Source of the DNA: Pseudomonas helvetica
GTDB lineage: Bacteria; Pseudomonadota; Gammaproteobacteria; Pseudomonadales; Pseudomonadaceae
DNA length: 64,000 nucleotides
Reading direction: 5' to 3'
Assembly: GCF_039908645.1 (NCBI RefSeq)
Contig: NZ_CP150917.1
Location: 1,956,501 to 2,020,500 of the forward strand
The stretch's first letter is position 1; each line of letters opens with the position of its first letter. The position numbers were made by a program, and so were the translations under genes. Below the pieces are notes generated by a model, which did no database searches, was not told where the DNA came from, and worked only from the letters and a program-made list of their open reading frames with translations. Below are positions 55,199 through 63,625 of this stretch, in pieces.

Positions 55199-55435
55199 AT
55201 GACTCCTGAATGCCAGTTGTTCAGCACCCTTGGTTGCCATCTCTGTGAACTCGCAGAAGCAGAGCTGATGCCGCTGGTCGAGCATGGGCTGCTGGTGGAA
55301 CTGGTCGACATTGCCGACAGTGAAGCGTTGTTCGAAGCCTACGGTTTACGCATTCCGGTGCTGCGCCGTGTTGATACAGGGGCTGAGCTGGGCTGGCCCT
55401 TCGACGCCGAACAGGTCGTGGCATTCCTGCGCTAA
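55199..55435 (+). CDS. Glutaredoxin-like protein (DUF836)
   Basis: The product is 78 residues. It shows a thioredoxin/glutaredoxin start CQLFSTLGCHLCELAEAEL with CxxC at residues 13-16, followed by RIPVLRRVDTGAELGWPFD, where the Pro is the cis-Pro. The family is small, cytoplasmic and of unknown partner. A poor ribosome site precedes ATG 55199. It stands alone, 123 bp before the SOS-box gene and divergent from the antiporter gene. Confidence 0.88.
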   Translation: MTPECQLFSTLGCHLCELAEAELMPLVEHGLLVELVDIADSEALFEAYGLRIPVLRRVDTGAELGWPFDAEQVVAFLR

Positions 55436-55518
55436 ACCCCTTCTTGTTTTCAGCGACGGCCGTTCCGCCTGTCGCGCTCCTCAGGTAATGCGTTGGCGTA
55501 ACCCCGAGTATTCGTTTA

Positions 55519-55534
55519 CTGTATGTGCATACAG
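55519..55534 (+). promoter_or_regulatory. LexA (SOS) box
   Basis: CTGTATGTGCATACAG has perfect 7-base inverted arms (CTGTATG/CATACAG). It fits the CTG-N10-CAG LexA consensus (CTGTATATATATACAG) closely. It lies 24 bp upstream of the ATG at 55558, inside the expected promoter. Confidence 0.8.
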
Positions 55535-55557
55535 TTATTCGCATCAGAGGGAAGTGC

Positions 55558-55878
55558 ATGGTCAATGTCGAACAATTGAAAGCCAGCGTGAATCGCATGT
55601 CGGCTGATGTGGTCCAAGAGGCAGTGCTGGAGTTGCGCCTGGATGGCCTGGTTACGGAAGGGAAAACGCCATTCAACAAATTGCACTTCAATACGTGCTT
55701 CGCTGAAATCGAAGCCTTGTTTCAGCGTGCGGGTTACCACCGTCAACTGGATGTCGTGGGTTATCAGGGGTTGTTGTATGCGCTTTATGATCCCGGCCGT
55801 TGGGAGGCTGTCGATGTATTGCGCTGGCTGAAGGAGTTTACCGAAGCGGCGGCGCAGCGAGTGTCGCTGACCGCGTGA
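55558..55878 (+). CDS. SOS-box small protein, unknown function
   Basis: The product is 106 residues. AGAGGGA at 55546-55552 precedes ATG 55558. It is soluble, acidic-to-neutral and mainly helical, with MSADVVQEAVLELRLDGLV and HFNTCFAEIEALFQRAGYHRQLDVVGYQGLLYALY as the most distinctive stretches. I do not recognise a family and see no DNA-binding motif. The LexA box at 55519-55534 indicates induction by DNA damage. Single gene by spacing. Confidence 0.8.
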   Translation: MVNVEQLKASVNRMSADVVQEAVLELRLDGLVTEGKTPFNKLHFNTCFAEIEALFQRAGYHRQLDVVGYQGLLYALYDPGRWEAVDVLRWLKEFTEAAAQRVSLTA

Positions 55879-55970
55879 TAGTCATGAGGGAGACCCGCAC
55901 GGAATCTGTCCTAGGATCGCTCGGGTCCTTGTTGGATAATGCCCACCTGCATTAGGGCCAGAGCTTTCGT

Positions 55971-56861
55971 ATGTCCACCTCATCTTTTTCCGCCGCACAG
56001 AACCAGGCCAGCACGCTGTACCTGCCGCCTGGCGCCTGGTTGACCGTTCTCGATTGTCTGTGCGAGCACTTCAGCGCCATAGGTCGTGAACAATGGCTGG
56101 ACAGGATTGCTCGTGGCCGTGTCCTGGATGGCCACGGACATGCGATTGCCGCCGATCTGCCTTACAAGGAAGGGCTGCGGATTCACTATTTTCGGGAAGT
56201 CCCCGACGAAAAGACAATCCCGGTGCTCGAGACGATTCTGTATGCCGACGAGCATCTGGTGGTCGCGGACAAACCACACTTTCTGCCGGTTACCCCGGCA
56301 GGCGAGTACGTCGAGCAGACGTTGCTGCGGCGTTTGATCCGTCGCCTGGATAACCCGCACCTGGTGCCATTGCACCGCATAGACCGACACACGGCTGGGC
56401 TGGTGCTGTTTTCGGCCAACCCCCAGAGTCGCTCGGCTTATCAGTCATTGTTTCCGACTCGACAGATCGAAAAGCGCTACGAGGCAATTGCCCGCGCCTT
56501 GCCTGAGTTGTCGTTTCCACGGGTGCACAAAAGCCGTTTGGTTGATGGCGAACCCTTCTTTCGCATGCAAGAAGGTCCGGGGGCGAGCAATACCGAGACA
56601 GCGATTGAAGTCGTAGAAAAAAATGCCGATCTCTGGCGTTATGCGTTGTATCCGGTGACTGGCAAAAAGCACCAGTTAAGGGTCCACATGACGGCGTTGG
56701 GGGCGAGTATCTGCAATGACCCGTTTTATCCCGACGCATTGAAAGATGTTGAGGATGATTACGCCAATCCGTTGAAGTTGCTGGCCAAAGGGTTGCGCTT
56801 TATCGATCCGGTGACCGGGCTGGAGCGAAGTTTTGAAAGCGAGATCACCCTGCAGTGGTGA
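55971..56861 (+). CDS. RluA-family rRNA/tRNA pseudouridine synthase
   Basis: The product is 296 residues. An N-terminal S4-like segment (VLDCLCEHFSAIGREQWLDRIARGRV) precedes the catalytic domain. That domain carries LHRIDRHTAGLVLFS with catalytic Asp138, RQIEKRYEAIAR and GKKHQLRVHMTALG. It isomerises uridine in RNA; the site (TruC-like versus RluC-like) is not determined. Start ATG 55971. No partner genes. Confidence 0.9.
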   Translation: MSTSSFSAAQNQASTLYLPPGAWLTVLDCLCEHFSAIGREQWLDRIARGRVLDGHGHAIAADLPYKEGLRIHYFREVPDEKTIPVLETILYADEHLVVADKPHFLPVTPAGEYVEQTLLRRLIRRLDNPHLVPLHRIDRHTAGLVLFSANPQSRSAYQSLFPTRQIEKRYEAIARALPELSFPRVHKSRLVDGEPFFRMQEGPGASNTETAIEVVEKNADLWRYALYPVTGKKHQLRVHMTALGASICNDPFYPDALKDVEDDYANPLKLLAKGLRFIDPVTGLERSFESEITLQW

Positions 56862-57188
56862 GTGCCCTGCGGTGGTGATTGCACAGCTCAAACGCGGTGC
56901 TCAGTGAGTGACTTGGCCTGTGCAAGGCCTGCTTTTGCCAGAAACGATAAAGCCCGCACACTGGCGCAATGCTGTTCACTTAAGGAAGTCTGGAGGCCTG
57001 AGAAGTATCTGTGGCGAGGGAGCTTGCTCCCGCTGGACTGCGTAGCAGGCCCAATTCAGGGCCGCTTCGCGCCCCAGCGGGAGCAAGCTCCCTCGCCACA
57101 ACTGCGGTTGAGCCTGAAACATCGGCTTAAGTGAGTAGCATTGCGCACACTGGCGGGCTTTATCTGTACCAGGCTGTCGCCGTGAGGC
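56862..57188. other. Intergenic region with REP pair, no gene seen
   Basis: The 327-bp segment between convergent genes holds the type B REP pair (57010-57100). The rest has no supported coding frame or RNA gene. Confidence 0.6.
57010..57100. repeat. Paired REP element (type B)
   Basis: Perfect 27-base inverted arms (TGTGGCGAGGGAGCTTGCTC... at 57010-57036; complement at 57074-57100) flank 37 bp. Same family as 31042-31173. Confidence 0.93.
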
Positions 57189-57410
57189 TTACAGGTCTTT
57201 AACGGTACGAATCTGATCTTTGTTGATGCGGGTTTGCTTGCCATCTAGTTGCTCGAATTCGTAAAAGCCCGACTTGGAATCGAAGTGGGGGGTGTCGACC
57301 GACTGGATCTCGCGACCGTCATTCAAGGTGATCACCGCGGGCGATGAGCAACCGGCGAGGGTAGCGAGGCCCAGTGCGAGCATGAGAGTGGCGAGGGTCC
57401 GATGAGTCAT
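57189..57410 (-). CDS. YgdI/YgdR-type small lipoprotein (DUF903)
   Basis: The product is 73 residues. The signal ends with lipobox LAGC (Cys21), then the small SH3-like mature domain VITLNDGREIQSVDTPHFDSKSGFYEFEQLDGKQTRINKDQIRTVKDL, typical of DUF903/YgdI/YgdR. It is probably outer-membrane anchored; function unknown. Start ATG 57410. Convergent with the pseudouridine synthase gene. Confidence 0.92.
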   Translation of the reverse strand: MTHRTLATLMLALGLATLAGCSSPAVITLNDGREIQSVDTPHFDSKSGFYEFEQLDGKQTRINKDQIRTVKDL

Positions 57411-57486
57411 GTGATTTCTCCGAATATGAATTCTTTTGAGTACTGGGCTGAGACGTATGCCTGGCGTGCAAGTTCCTTGGTTGGCC

Positions 57487-58089
57487 TCATTCTGGCACGT
57501 TGCTGTGCAGGCTTAACAGTTCAGGTGTATTCAGGTTGGCCAGGCGTCGATCGTTTTCGGGGCATTGCAGTGCGATGGCACCCAGGTTGCGCATGATGCG
57601 TCCGGGGCTGCGTTCACCCTCGTTCCAGGCGTTTTCAAACTCGCCTGCCAGCGCTACAGGGATAATGCACAGCAACGGTTCCCAATGCTCGCCCTGGCGT
57701 AGCATCAAGGGTTTGTCCGGCTGTTGGCGGGCGGCTTCTCGCATGGCCGTGAGCAGTTGGGCATCAATGCGCGGCACGTCGCAGGGCAGTACCATCAGAT
57801 GGGGATGTCGCGCGACCGCCAACCCGGCGCGAATGCCAGCCAAGGGGCCCGGGAAGTCGCTATTGTCGTCATGCACCAACTGGTCGGCATAAAGCGCGTA
57901 TTTTTCCATATTGCGGTTGCAGGAAATGATCAGGTCATCGCTCAAGCCTCGAGTCAGGTGATGCAGATGAGCAATCAGAGGCAGGCCTTGCCACACCAGC
58001 AGCCCCTTGTCCTGACCGCCCATGCGCTGACCACGTCCTCCCGCCAGAAGCAGGATGGAGCAGGGCGGCAACTGGAAGTTCGAGGTCAT
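57487..58089 (-). CDS. mobA: Molybdenum cofactor guanylyltransferase MobA
   Basis: The product is 200 residues. The GTP-binding motif [23 protein letters not shown] is at residues 13-35. The acidic [13 protein letters not shown] and LPCDVPRID loops bind metal and substrate. MobA adds GMP to Mo-molybdopterin to make the guanine dinucleotide cofactor. It is divergent from moaB with an 81-bp gap. Start ATG 58089. Confidence 0.95.
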   Translation of the reverse strand: MTSNFQLPPCSILLLAGGRGQRMGGQDKGLLVWQGLPLIAHLHHLTRGLSDDLIISCNRNMEKYALYADQLVHDDNSDFPGPLAGIRAGLAVARHPHLMVLPCDVPRIDAQLLTAMREAARQQPDKPLMLRQGEHWEPLLCIIPVALAGEFENAWNEGERSPGRIMRNLGAIALQCPENDRRLANLNTPELLSLHSNVPE

Positions 58090-58109
58090 GCTGCATCTCC
58101 ATCGGTGCG

Positions 58110-58137
58110 CTGAAAAAATGAGGCGCTGTGATATAAC
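58110..58137 (+). promoter_or_regulatory. Candidate sigma-70 promoter for moaB-moeA
   Basis: A -35-like CTGAAA (58110-58115) and a -10 TATAAC (58132-58137) are spaced by 16 bp, 33 bp before the moaB start and within the mobA/moaB divergent gap. Confidence 0.5.
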
Positions 58138-58170
58138 ACCGGGCTGTTTCTCCTACAACTGGACGAGCCT

Positions 58171-58710
58171 ATGAAAGCCAAGGCTGATGTACCTTTCGCC
58201 CCGCTGAACATTGCGGTGCTGACTGTCAGTGATACCCGCACGCTGGAAACCGATACCTCGGGACAGGTCTTCGTTGACCGCCTCAGTGCTGCCGGGCATA
58301 ACCTGGCCGCGCGTATTCTGCTTAAAGATGACCTCTACAAAATTCGCGCGCAAGTCGCGACCTGGATCGCTGACGACGTCGTGCAAGTGGTGCTGATTAC
58401 GGGCGGTACGGGTTTTACCGGTCGTGACAGTACACCGGAAGCTGTCAGTTGCCTGCTGGATAAGCAGGTCGACGGATTTGGCGAGCTGTTTCGGCAGATC
58501 TCGGTTGCGGACATCGGCACCTCGACGGTGCAATCGCGTGCATTGGCAGGGTTGGCCAATGGCACGCTGGTCTGCTGTCTGCCGGGTTCTACCAATGCGG
58601 TGCGAACTGGTTGGGACGGGATTCTCGCGGAGCAACTGGATTCGCGGCATCGTCCGTGTAACTTCGTCGCTCACTTGAAACAGGCGGCACCCTGTGAATC
58701 CCGTGGGTAA
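58171..58710 (+). CDS. moaB: Molybdenum cofactor biosynthesis protein MoaB
   Basis: The product is 179 residues. The MoaB/MogA fold is shown by NIAVLTVSDTRTLETDTSG, the pterin-binding VVLITGGTGFTGRDSTPEAV and the C-terminal LVCCLPGSTNAVRTGWDGIL. It adenylates or otherwise prepares molybdopterin for metal insertion. Its stop lies 17 bp inside moeA, giving an operon with coupled translation. Start ATG 58171. Confidence 0.93.
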   Translation: MKAKADVPFAPLNIAVLTVSDTRTLETDTSGQVFVDRLSAAGHNLAARILLKDDLYKIRAQVATWIADDVVQVVLITGGTGFTGRDSTPEAVSCLLDKQVDGFGELFRQISVADIGTSTVQSRALAGLANGTLVCCLPGSTNAVRTGWDGILAEQLDSRHRPCNFVAHLKQAAPCESRG

Positions 58711-59920
58711 GCCGGGCAAGACCGGCAGCTTGATGCCCGTCGAAGTGGCGCTGGCACGCTTGCTGGAAATGGCTGAGGCGTCGCCAATCCTCGAGCGCGA
58801 ACGATTGCCGTTGGCCGCGATCCAGGGCCGCGTTCTTGCCGAGGACCTGGTATCGACCCTTGATCTGCCGCCATGGCCCAACAGCGCCATGGATGGTTAT
58901 GCCTTGCGCCTGGCCGATTGGACTGGCGAGCCACTGGTGGTCAGCCAGAAGATTTTTGCCGGGCAAGCCCCGGAGCCATTGGCACCCGGTACATGTGCAC
59001 GGATATTCACCGGTGCCCCGGTGCCAGCGGGTGCAGACTGCGTAGAAATGCAGGAAAACGCCGAGGTCCAGGCGGACCAACGGGTACGTTTTACCGAGCC
59101 GATGCGCGCAGGGCAAAACATTCGCCCACAAGGTCAGGAAACCACGGTGGGTGAACAGGTATTGACCGCCGGTACGCGCCTGGGTCCCATCGAGCAAGGT
59201 TTGGCAGCGTCACTGGGGTGTGCAGAACTAGAAGTCGTGCGCAAGGTACGGGTTGCGGTGCTGTCCACCGGAGACGAGTTGGTCGAGCCTGGGCAAGCCC
59301 TCGGTCCGGGTCAGATCTATAACAGCAATCGGGTATTGCTGTGCAGTTGGTTGCAGCGTTTAGGCTGCGAAGTGATCGATGCGGGGATTCTGCCGGACGA
59401 TTTGCAGGCCACTCGCAATCGGCTCGCCGAACTGGGGGATGTCGACCTGATCCTGTCTACGGGCGGTGTATCGGTAGGCGAGGCGGATTTCCTGGGTATT
59501 GCGCTGCGCGAAGAGGGCGAACTGGCCTTGTGGAAATTGGCCATCAAGCCGGGGAAACCACTGACGTTCGGGCATTTTCGAGGCGTGCCGGTGATTGGGT
59601 TGCCTGGCAATCCTGCGTCGACACTGGTGACCTTCGCCTTGTTGGCACGCCCTTATCTGTTACGCCGCCAAGGCGTGAGAGAGATTCGGCCTTTGCAGTT
59701 TCAGGTTCCGGCAGGATTCGTCTGGTCCAAGGCCGGCAATCGCCGTGAATACCTGCGCGGTCGTCTGGAGCATGGGCGGGCAATTATCTACAAGAATCAG
59801 AGCTCGGGTGTTTTGCGCAGTGCTGCCTGGGCGGAAGGGCTGGTTGAAGTGCTGGAAGATCGCACGTTGGTCGAGGGTGATTGGGTGAACTTCATCCCCC
59901 TGAGTGAAGTGCTGGGCTAG
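58694..59920 (+). CDS. moeA: Molybdopterin molybdenumtransferase MoeA
   Basis: The product is about 408 residues. The family blocks are present: PPWPNSAMDGYALRLAD, ARIFTGAPVPAGADCVEMQEN, AVLSTGDELVEPGQALGPGQIYNSN, LILSTGGVSVGEADF and PVIGLPGNPASTLVTF. MoeA inserts molybdate into adenylated molybdopterin. GTG 58694 overlaps moaB by 17 bp; ATG 58733 is an alternative start. A strong hairpin follows the stop. Confidence 0.95.
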   Translation: MNPVGKPGKTGSLMPVEVALARLLEMAEASPILERERLPLAAIQGRVLAEDLVSTLDLPPWPNSAMDGYALRLADWTGEPLVVSQKIFAGQAPEPLAPGTCARIFTGAPVPAGADCVEMQENAEVQADQRVRFTEPMRAGQNIRPQGQETTVGEQVLTAGTRLGPIEQGLAASLGCAELEVVRKVRVAVLSTGDELVEPGQALGPGQIYNSNRVLLCSWLQRLGCEVIDAGILPDDLQATRNRLAELGDVDLILSTGGVSVGEADFLGIALREEGELALWKLAIKPGKPLTFGHFRGVPVIGLPGNPASTLVTFALLARPYLLRRQGVREIRPLQFQVPAGFVWSKAGNRREYLRGRLEHGRAIIYKNQSSGVLRSAAWAEGLVEVLEDRTLVEGDWVNFIPLSEVLG

Positions 59921-59946
59921 GTCTTTGCGCACTACAGCCTCGCCAG

Positions 59947-59985
59947 CACCAGGCCCGGTATGGATCACGTCGGGCCTGGTGTTTC
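59947..59985. terminator. Hairpin between moeA and the small membrane protein gene
   Basis: CACCAGGCCCG (59947-59957) pairs with CGGGCCTGGTG (59971-59981), then GTTT. Weak T-run, but well placed between convergent genes. Confidence 0.65.
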
Positions 59986-59995
59986 GTGGTGCAGG

Positions 59996-60190
59996 TTATG
60001 CGTTAAGTAGCGTCACGAGTTGATCGAAGCGGCTGTTGGCAATCCAGCCGAGCAGGCTGATGATCACCGCCGCAGCGCCTGCCGAGTAGGCAAGCCTGTG
60101 CTTGATGGACTTGACGTTGTTTCGGACTTCTTCCATATCTCTGCGGATGTACTTGAGGTGGGTCTCCAGCTCTACAACGCGCGGTTCCAT
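59996..60190 (-). CDS. Small coiled-coil membrane protein, unknown
   Basis: The product is 64 residues. A charged N-terminal coiled coil (ELETHLKYIRRDMEEVRNNVKSIKHRL, about 7-33) is followed by one membrane helix (YSAGAAAVIISLLGWIA, about 35-51). Start ATG 60190 with GGAG 8 bp upstream is preferred over a 41-codon upstream extension. The shape resembles small phage XhlA-type proteins, but no phage genes are near. Function unknown. Confidence 0.55.
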   Translation of the reverse strand: MEPRVVELETHLKYIRRDMEEVRNNVKSIKHRLAYSAGAAAVIISLLGWIANSRFDQLVTLLNA

Positions 60191-60518
60191 GTCGTTCACT
60201 CCAGGTGTGTTGACGGTGCAATTGCATTCAATCGGGTGAGCGGGGTGGCCGGTGTTTGGAGGCGCATCCCGGTTCGCTGGAAATCGTAAGTCATGGCTTT
60301 GCATTAAGTGCATGGCTCCCTGCCTGATAGACCCTGGTCATATTGCGTGCACATCCTTGTGGATTTTTTGCTGTTGCCTGATAACTGCAGTCACAAGGTG
60401 TACCAATGCCAAATGACCGTCAATTGGGCATATTCATCATGACTTGTAAGAAAAAAGTCGACATGTAGGACGCTTCTGAATGCCTGAGGGATAGGCACTA
60501 CAGGGCGTTGCATCTGGC
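60191..60518. other. Gap between small membrane protein gene and NarL-type regulator gene
   Basis: The 328-bp gap is moderately AT-rich and has no supported coding frame. It contains ATGTAGGAC at 60463-60471, which also occurs (complement strand) at the palindrome near 48149-48157. No further structure stands out. Confidence 0.4.
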
Positions 60519-61178
60519 CTAATCGTCGAGACTGATGATTTGCTCGCGCACGGCAAACAGTACCAGGCCCGCGACATCGAAGATCTGCAAGCGCTTCATG
60601 ATCTGAGAGCGATGGGTTTCCACCGTTTTGATGCTCAGGCCCAAACCATTGGCAATCTCGCGAGTGGATTTGCCACGCACGATCAAGCGCAGAATCTCTA
60701 GCTGGCGAGCCGTCAGATTATGGGTGTCGACGGGTTCTGGCCGGCTTTTCTGGGCACGCACCAGCGCCTGGTTGATCACGGTGTGAGCGATGGCCGGGCT
60801 CAGGTAGCGTTCGTTGTTGCGCAAGGCTTCGAGCGCGTGTTCCAGCTCCGTGGCGGTGGTGTCCTTGAGCAGATAGCCGTGAGCGCCTGACTCCAGGGCT
60901 TGCATGATCAGCGTCGGGTCGGTGTGCATCGACAGGATCAGCACTTTGCTTTGTGGGCGTACGGCCTTGAGTCTTTGCAGAGCCTCGAGCCCGCCGGTTT
61001 CCTTCATGGATATATCCAGCAGGATGATGTCGGGGCTTAGCTTCTCGACCATTTCGAGCAGTTGCGCACCATCATTGGCTTCACCAATGACGGCGTAACC
61101 GGGAATGTCCAGAACCAGCGCACGCACGCCGGCTCTGATCAGCGAGTGGTCATCCACCAGAAGCAAGTTACAAGTCAA
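60519..61178 (-). CDS. NarL-family response regulator
   Basis: The product is 219 residues. The receiver has LLVDDHSLIRAGVRAL, Asp about 54 in IILLDISMKETGG and Lys in YLLKDTT. The LuxR HTH is NLTARQLEILRLIVRGKSTREIANGLGLSIKTVETHRSQIMKRL. TTG 61178 is the start, with AAGG 7 bp upstream, and overlaps the kinase stop as TTGA. It is the cognate partner of the kinase upstream. Confidence 0.9.
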   Translation of the reverse strand: MTCNLLLVDDHSLIRAGVRALVLDIPGYAVIGEANDGAQLLEMVEKLSPDIILLDISMKETGGLEALQRLKAVRPQSKVLILSMHTDPTLIMQALESGAHGYLLKDTTATELEHALEALRNNERYLSPAIAHTVINQALVRAQKSRPEPVDTHNLTARQLEILRLIVRGKSTREIANGLGLSIKTVETHRSQIMKRLQIFDVAGLVLFAVREQIISLDD

Positions 61179-62068
61179 TGTTGAACCTTTTTCGTACTGG
61201 CTCGTTCGAGCGCGCGGGGTGCCCAGGGGAAAAGTGCTTCGATCTGTGTACCCTTGCCGGGCTCGCTGATGACGCTCAAGGTGCCGCCCAGTTGTTCGAC
61301 CCGCTCCGACATGCCGGCCATTCCGCGTTGCCCTTCACGACCAGGATGGGTGGCTGGAGAAAAGCCCAGTCCGTCATCGCTGATAAACAGCGCCAGTCCT
61401 TGGGGCAGACGTTGCAGGCGAATCAGCAGGTTTTTGGCTTGGGCATGACGCAGCATATTGGTGACGGCTTCCTGAGAAATCCGAAACGCCGCCACCGCCA
61501 TTTCTTCTGGAATACCGGTCAGGCGCTGCTGGCATTCAAGGCTCCAGTTCACGGCAGTATTGGCCAGCATTTTGAGCAGATGTGCACGCAAACTGGCTTC
61601 AAGGCCAAGGCTGGTGAGTTGTCTTGGATTGAGAATGGCCGAGACATCACGAACTTTGGTCAGGGTTTCTTCCAGCGTGTCGCAGAGCAGGGTGCAATGG
61701 CTTTGCAGTTCTTCGGGCTGACGTCGCTTGAGCCATTCACTTTGCAGCTTTGCCGCCGTCAGCAATTGGCCGATGTCGTCGTGGAGTTCACGGCTGAGCC
61801 GATGGCGTTCGTTTTCCTGTACTTCCAGCAAACGATCGGCCAGTTCCTGAGGCTGGAACCTGATCGATTTTCGCGAACTGCAATACTGCACCCAGACGCT
61901 GGTGGCTGCCGCGAGATTCAATATCAGCAGTGCGACTGGAAATTGGCTGGACAGGCAGTAAACCAGCAGGCTGCCCACCGCAGAGCACAGGCACAGCAGC
62001 AGTGTGAACCGGCGAACGCTTTTTCGGGAGGGTGGCCAAGAGGCGACTGACTTGAGGCTGGCGTACAT
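61175..62068 (-). CDS. NarL-type sensor histidine kinase (HisKA_3)
   Basis: The product is about 297 residues. Two membrane helices (about 19-60 of this frame) without a large periplasmic domain are followed by HisKA_3 (ENERHRLSRELHDDIGQLLTAAKL, His in RELHDD). A small ATPase domain (SQEAVTNMLRHAQAKN, ISDDGLGFSP, GQRGMAGMSERVEQLGGTL) follows. It phosphorylates the adjacent NarL-type regulator. An in-frame TTG at 62167 would add 33 residues; the ATG is preferred, without a strong ribosome site. Confidence 0.85.
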   Translation of the reverse strand: MYASLKSVASWPPSRKSVRRFTLLLCLCSAVGSLLVYCLSSQFPVALLILNLAAATSVWVQYCSSRKSIRFQPQELADRLLEVQENERHRLSRELHDDIGQLLTAAKLQSEWLKRRQPEELQSHCTLLCDTLEETLTKVRDVSAILNPRQLTSLGLEASLRAHLLKMLANTAVNWSLECQQRLTGIPEEMAVAAFRISQEAVTNMLRHAQAKNLLIRLQRLPQGLALFISDDGLGFSPATHPGREGQRGMAGMSERVEQLGGTLSVISEPGKGTQIEALFPWAPRALERASTKKVQH

Positions 62069-62588
62069 AGCGGATGGAGCCAATGAATGTTCGCTGCGGG
62101 CAGACCGGTCACGATGGCTGACGGGTCTCTGTGTGGAAAATGCTGGTAATTGAATAGTGAGCTTCAAGTTAGCGCAGTCTGATTGTCAAAATCGAGTGTT
62201 GCACTGTACAAGGGAATAGGCTCCGCCTGAAGTCAGAGTGCCATAGCGCAGAACCAACTAATTGGGCCGCATAATACCACTTAACATACCGTTGGTCGCG
62301 TTCGCTATATATGTCCAAAGGGTCAGGAATTTAGCCGTTGCTGGACATATGCTCCACGTTGGCGGTCATGGGCTGGTGACTGAGCGTCCAGCATGACTCA
62401 TTACGTCACTAATCAGTTTGCAGCGCTCTGGACGGGTAGCTCAGGAGGTCGGAAGTCGGCAACTAATGCTTGGGTTATTAATTTGATTCTGACGTTAAAA
62501 GATATGAAGTATTCAATTGCGACGCGAAAGCGTTGTTGCTGGAAGTGTTAAAAATTATCAAACGATGCCATGCATTATCTGATGCAAC
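62069..62588. other. Divergent-free gap with dyad, no gene
   Basis: The 520-bp stretch between the kinase gene and the Hpt-like gene (both minus strand) contains the dyad at 62309-62350 and AT-rich sequence near 62460-62520. The kinase promoter must lie here. No coding frame is supported beyond a possible N-terminal kinase extension to 62167. Confidence 0.45.
62309..62350. promoter_or_regulatory. Inverted repeat upstream of the NarL-type kinase
   Basis: ATATGTCCA (62309-62317) and TGGACATAT (62342-62350) are perfect 9-base inverted arms separated by 24 bp, about 240-280 bp upstream of the ATG of the kinase gene. The half-site GGACAT is shared with the palindrome at 48141-48154. Confidence 0.4.
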
Positions 62589-63059
62589 TCAGGCATGTCT
62601 TGCCGAAAGCGGAACGCATGCGAATGGCTTGGTGGGTAATGCCAGGCGCGTCGGGGCACGGCCAATTTCCATCGCGAAGGCTTCGATCAACGATAGCTGT
62701 TCGGCGTCATCGAGGCTGAGTTGGCCGGTAGTCAGGTCGACCAGTTCAAGTTGCCAGGCCATCAATGTGAAGCACTCTTTCAAGGCACACAGTGCCTGGT
62801 CGTTCAGGTCGATTTGATTGCGTGCACCGTTGAGCAAGGCGTGAATGCACATCGAGAACTCGGATACCGCCCGCAGTGCCAATGCATCGGCCCGGTTGGC
62901 CAGGGTGAACAGTGTGTTCAGCATGCAATCGATGGCGTCCTGATCATTGTTGATCAGTTGCAGGTGGCTCAGGCATTCCTCGGATTTGGCCAGCAGGGTT
63001 TCTGCCTCGATCAAGAATTCGGGCAGTCGCTGATTCCGGTTTTTACGATCGTTCAGCAT
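62589..63059 (-). CDS. Degenerate Hpt-like helical protein near cheV
   Basis: The product is 156 residues, all-helical. Residues about 10-95 follow the spacing of a CheA P1/Hpt domain (FLIEAETLLAKSEECLSHLQL ... MLNTLFTLANRADALALRAVSEFSMCIHALLNGARN), but the phosphorylatable His in the usual LFRxxHTLKG is absent. GGAG 6 bp upstream supports ATG 63059. It is divergent from cheV. A role as a phosphotransfer decoy or coupling protein is inference. Confidence 0.6.
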   Translation of the reverse strand: MLNDRKNRNQRLPEFLIEAETLLAKSEECLSHLQLINNDQDAIDCMLNTLFTLANRADALALRAVSEFSMCIHALLNGARNQIDLNDQALCALKECFTLMAWQLELVDLTTGQLSLDDAEQLSLIEAFAMEIGRAPTRLALPTKPFACVPLSARHA

Positions 63060-63625
63060 GCTTTTCTCCACGACATCAAGTCAGGTGATGCAATCAGCCG
63101 TATGGCGAACGGGCGTAAGGTACTGCCGGACCACGACCGGAATCTGTAGGGCAGTTCTGATTTTTTGCTGTTGACGATGAACGGTCTGTTTGCGTTCGAC
63201 GCGAATGCCCCGATGGAGCGAGCCTGATTGACAGCGTAACGAGGTGCCGAACCCATTAGCCGTGAGGCATGAGGTGCGTAACCCGGCGGGCTGAAAAAAG
63301 AGCTCGGCAACGGTACTTCGATCACAGACAAAAGCCTGACTCCATTCATGCAGTGAGAATGGCGTCACATTAATGGCTATTGGATATCGCGAATATCAGG
63401 CTGATCCCGATTGCGGCTAGGGGATTCCCTGATGTCACGGAACTTGACACGCAAAGACGGGTCGCGCGCAGGGTTGTGCAGTGGATGAAATAGCCGCTTC
63501 AGTAGAGCATGATGTTAATGTGACATCAATTCCTTTGCGTGGCATTTTGTTTGCGGGTCAAGATTGCGTGAGATCCGCCGATAACTTTCTTTAGTGAATT
63601 CATCAGAAAAGCCCAGGAGTCATCA
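63060..63625. other. Gap before cheV with sigma-28 promoter
   Basis: The 566-bp gap between the Hpt-like gene and cheV contains the promoter at 63558-63584. Small open frames on the minus strand lack ribosome sites and recognisable features. Confidence 0.5.
63558..63584 (+). promoter_or_regulatory. Sigma-28 (FliA) promoter of cheV
   Basis: TCAAG (63558-63562), 14 bp, then GCCGATAA (63577-63584), the flagellar/chemotaxis sigma factor consensus. It lies 42 bp upstream of the cheV ATG. Confidence 0.78.

Noticed and set aside
60434..60462. GacA box (TGTAAG-N6-CTTACA) ahead of a small RNA
   Set aside because: Only the TGTAAG half is present; the second half-site is absent.
63053..63368. Two overlapping minus-strand frames before cheV
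   Set aside because: No ribosome sites, no recognisable protein pattern, low-complexity composition.
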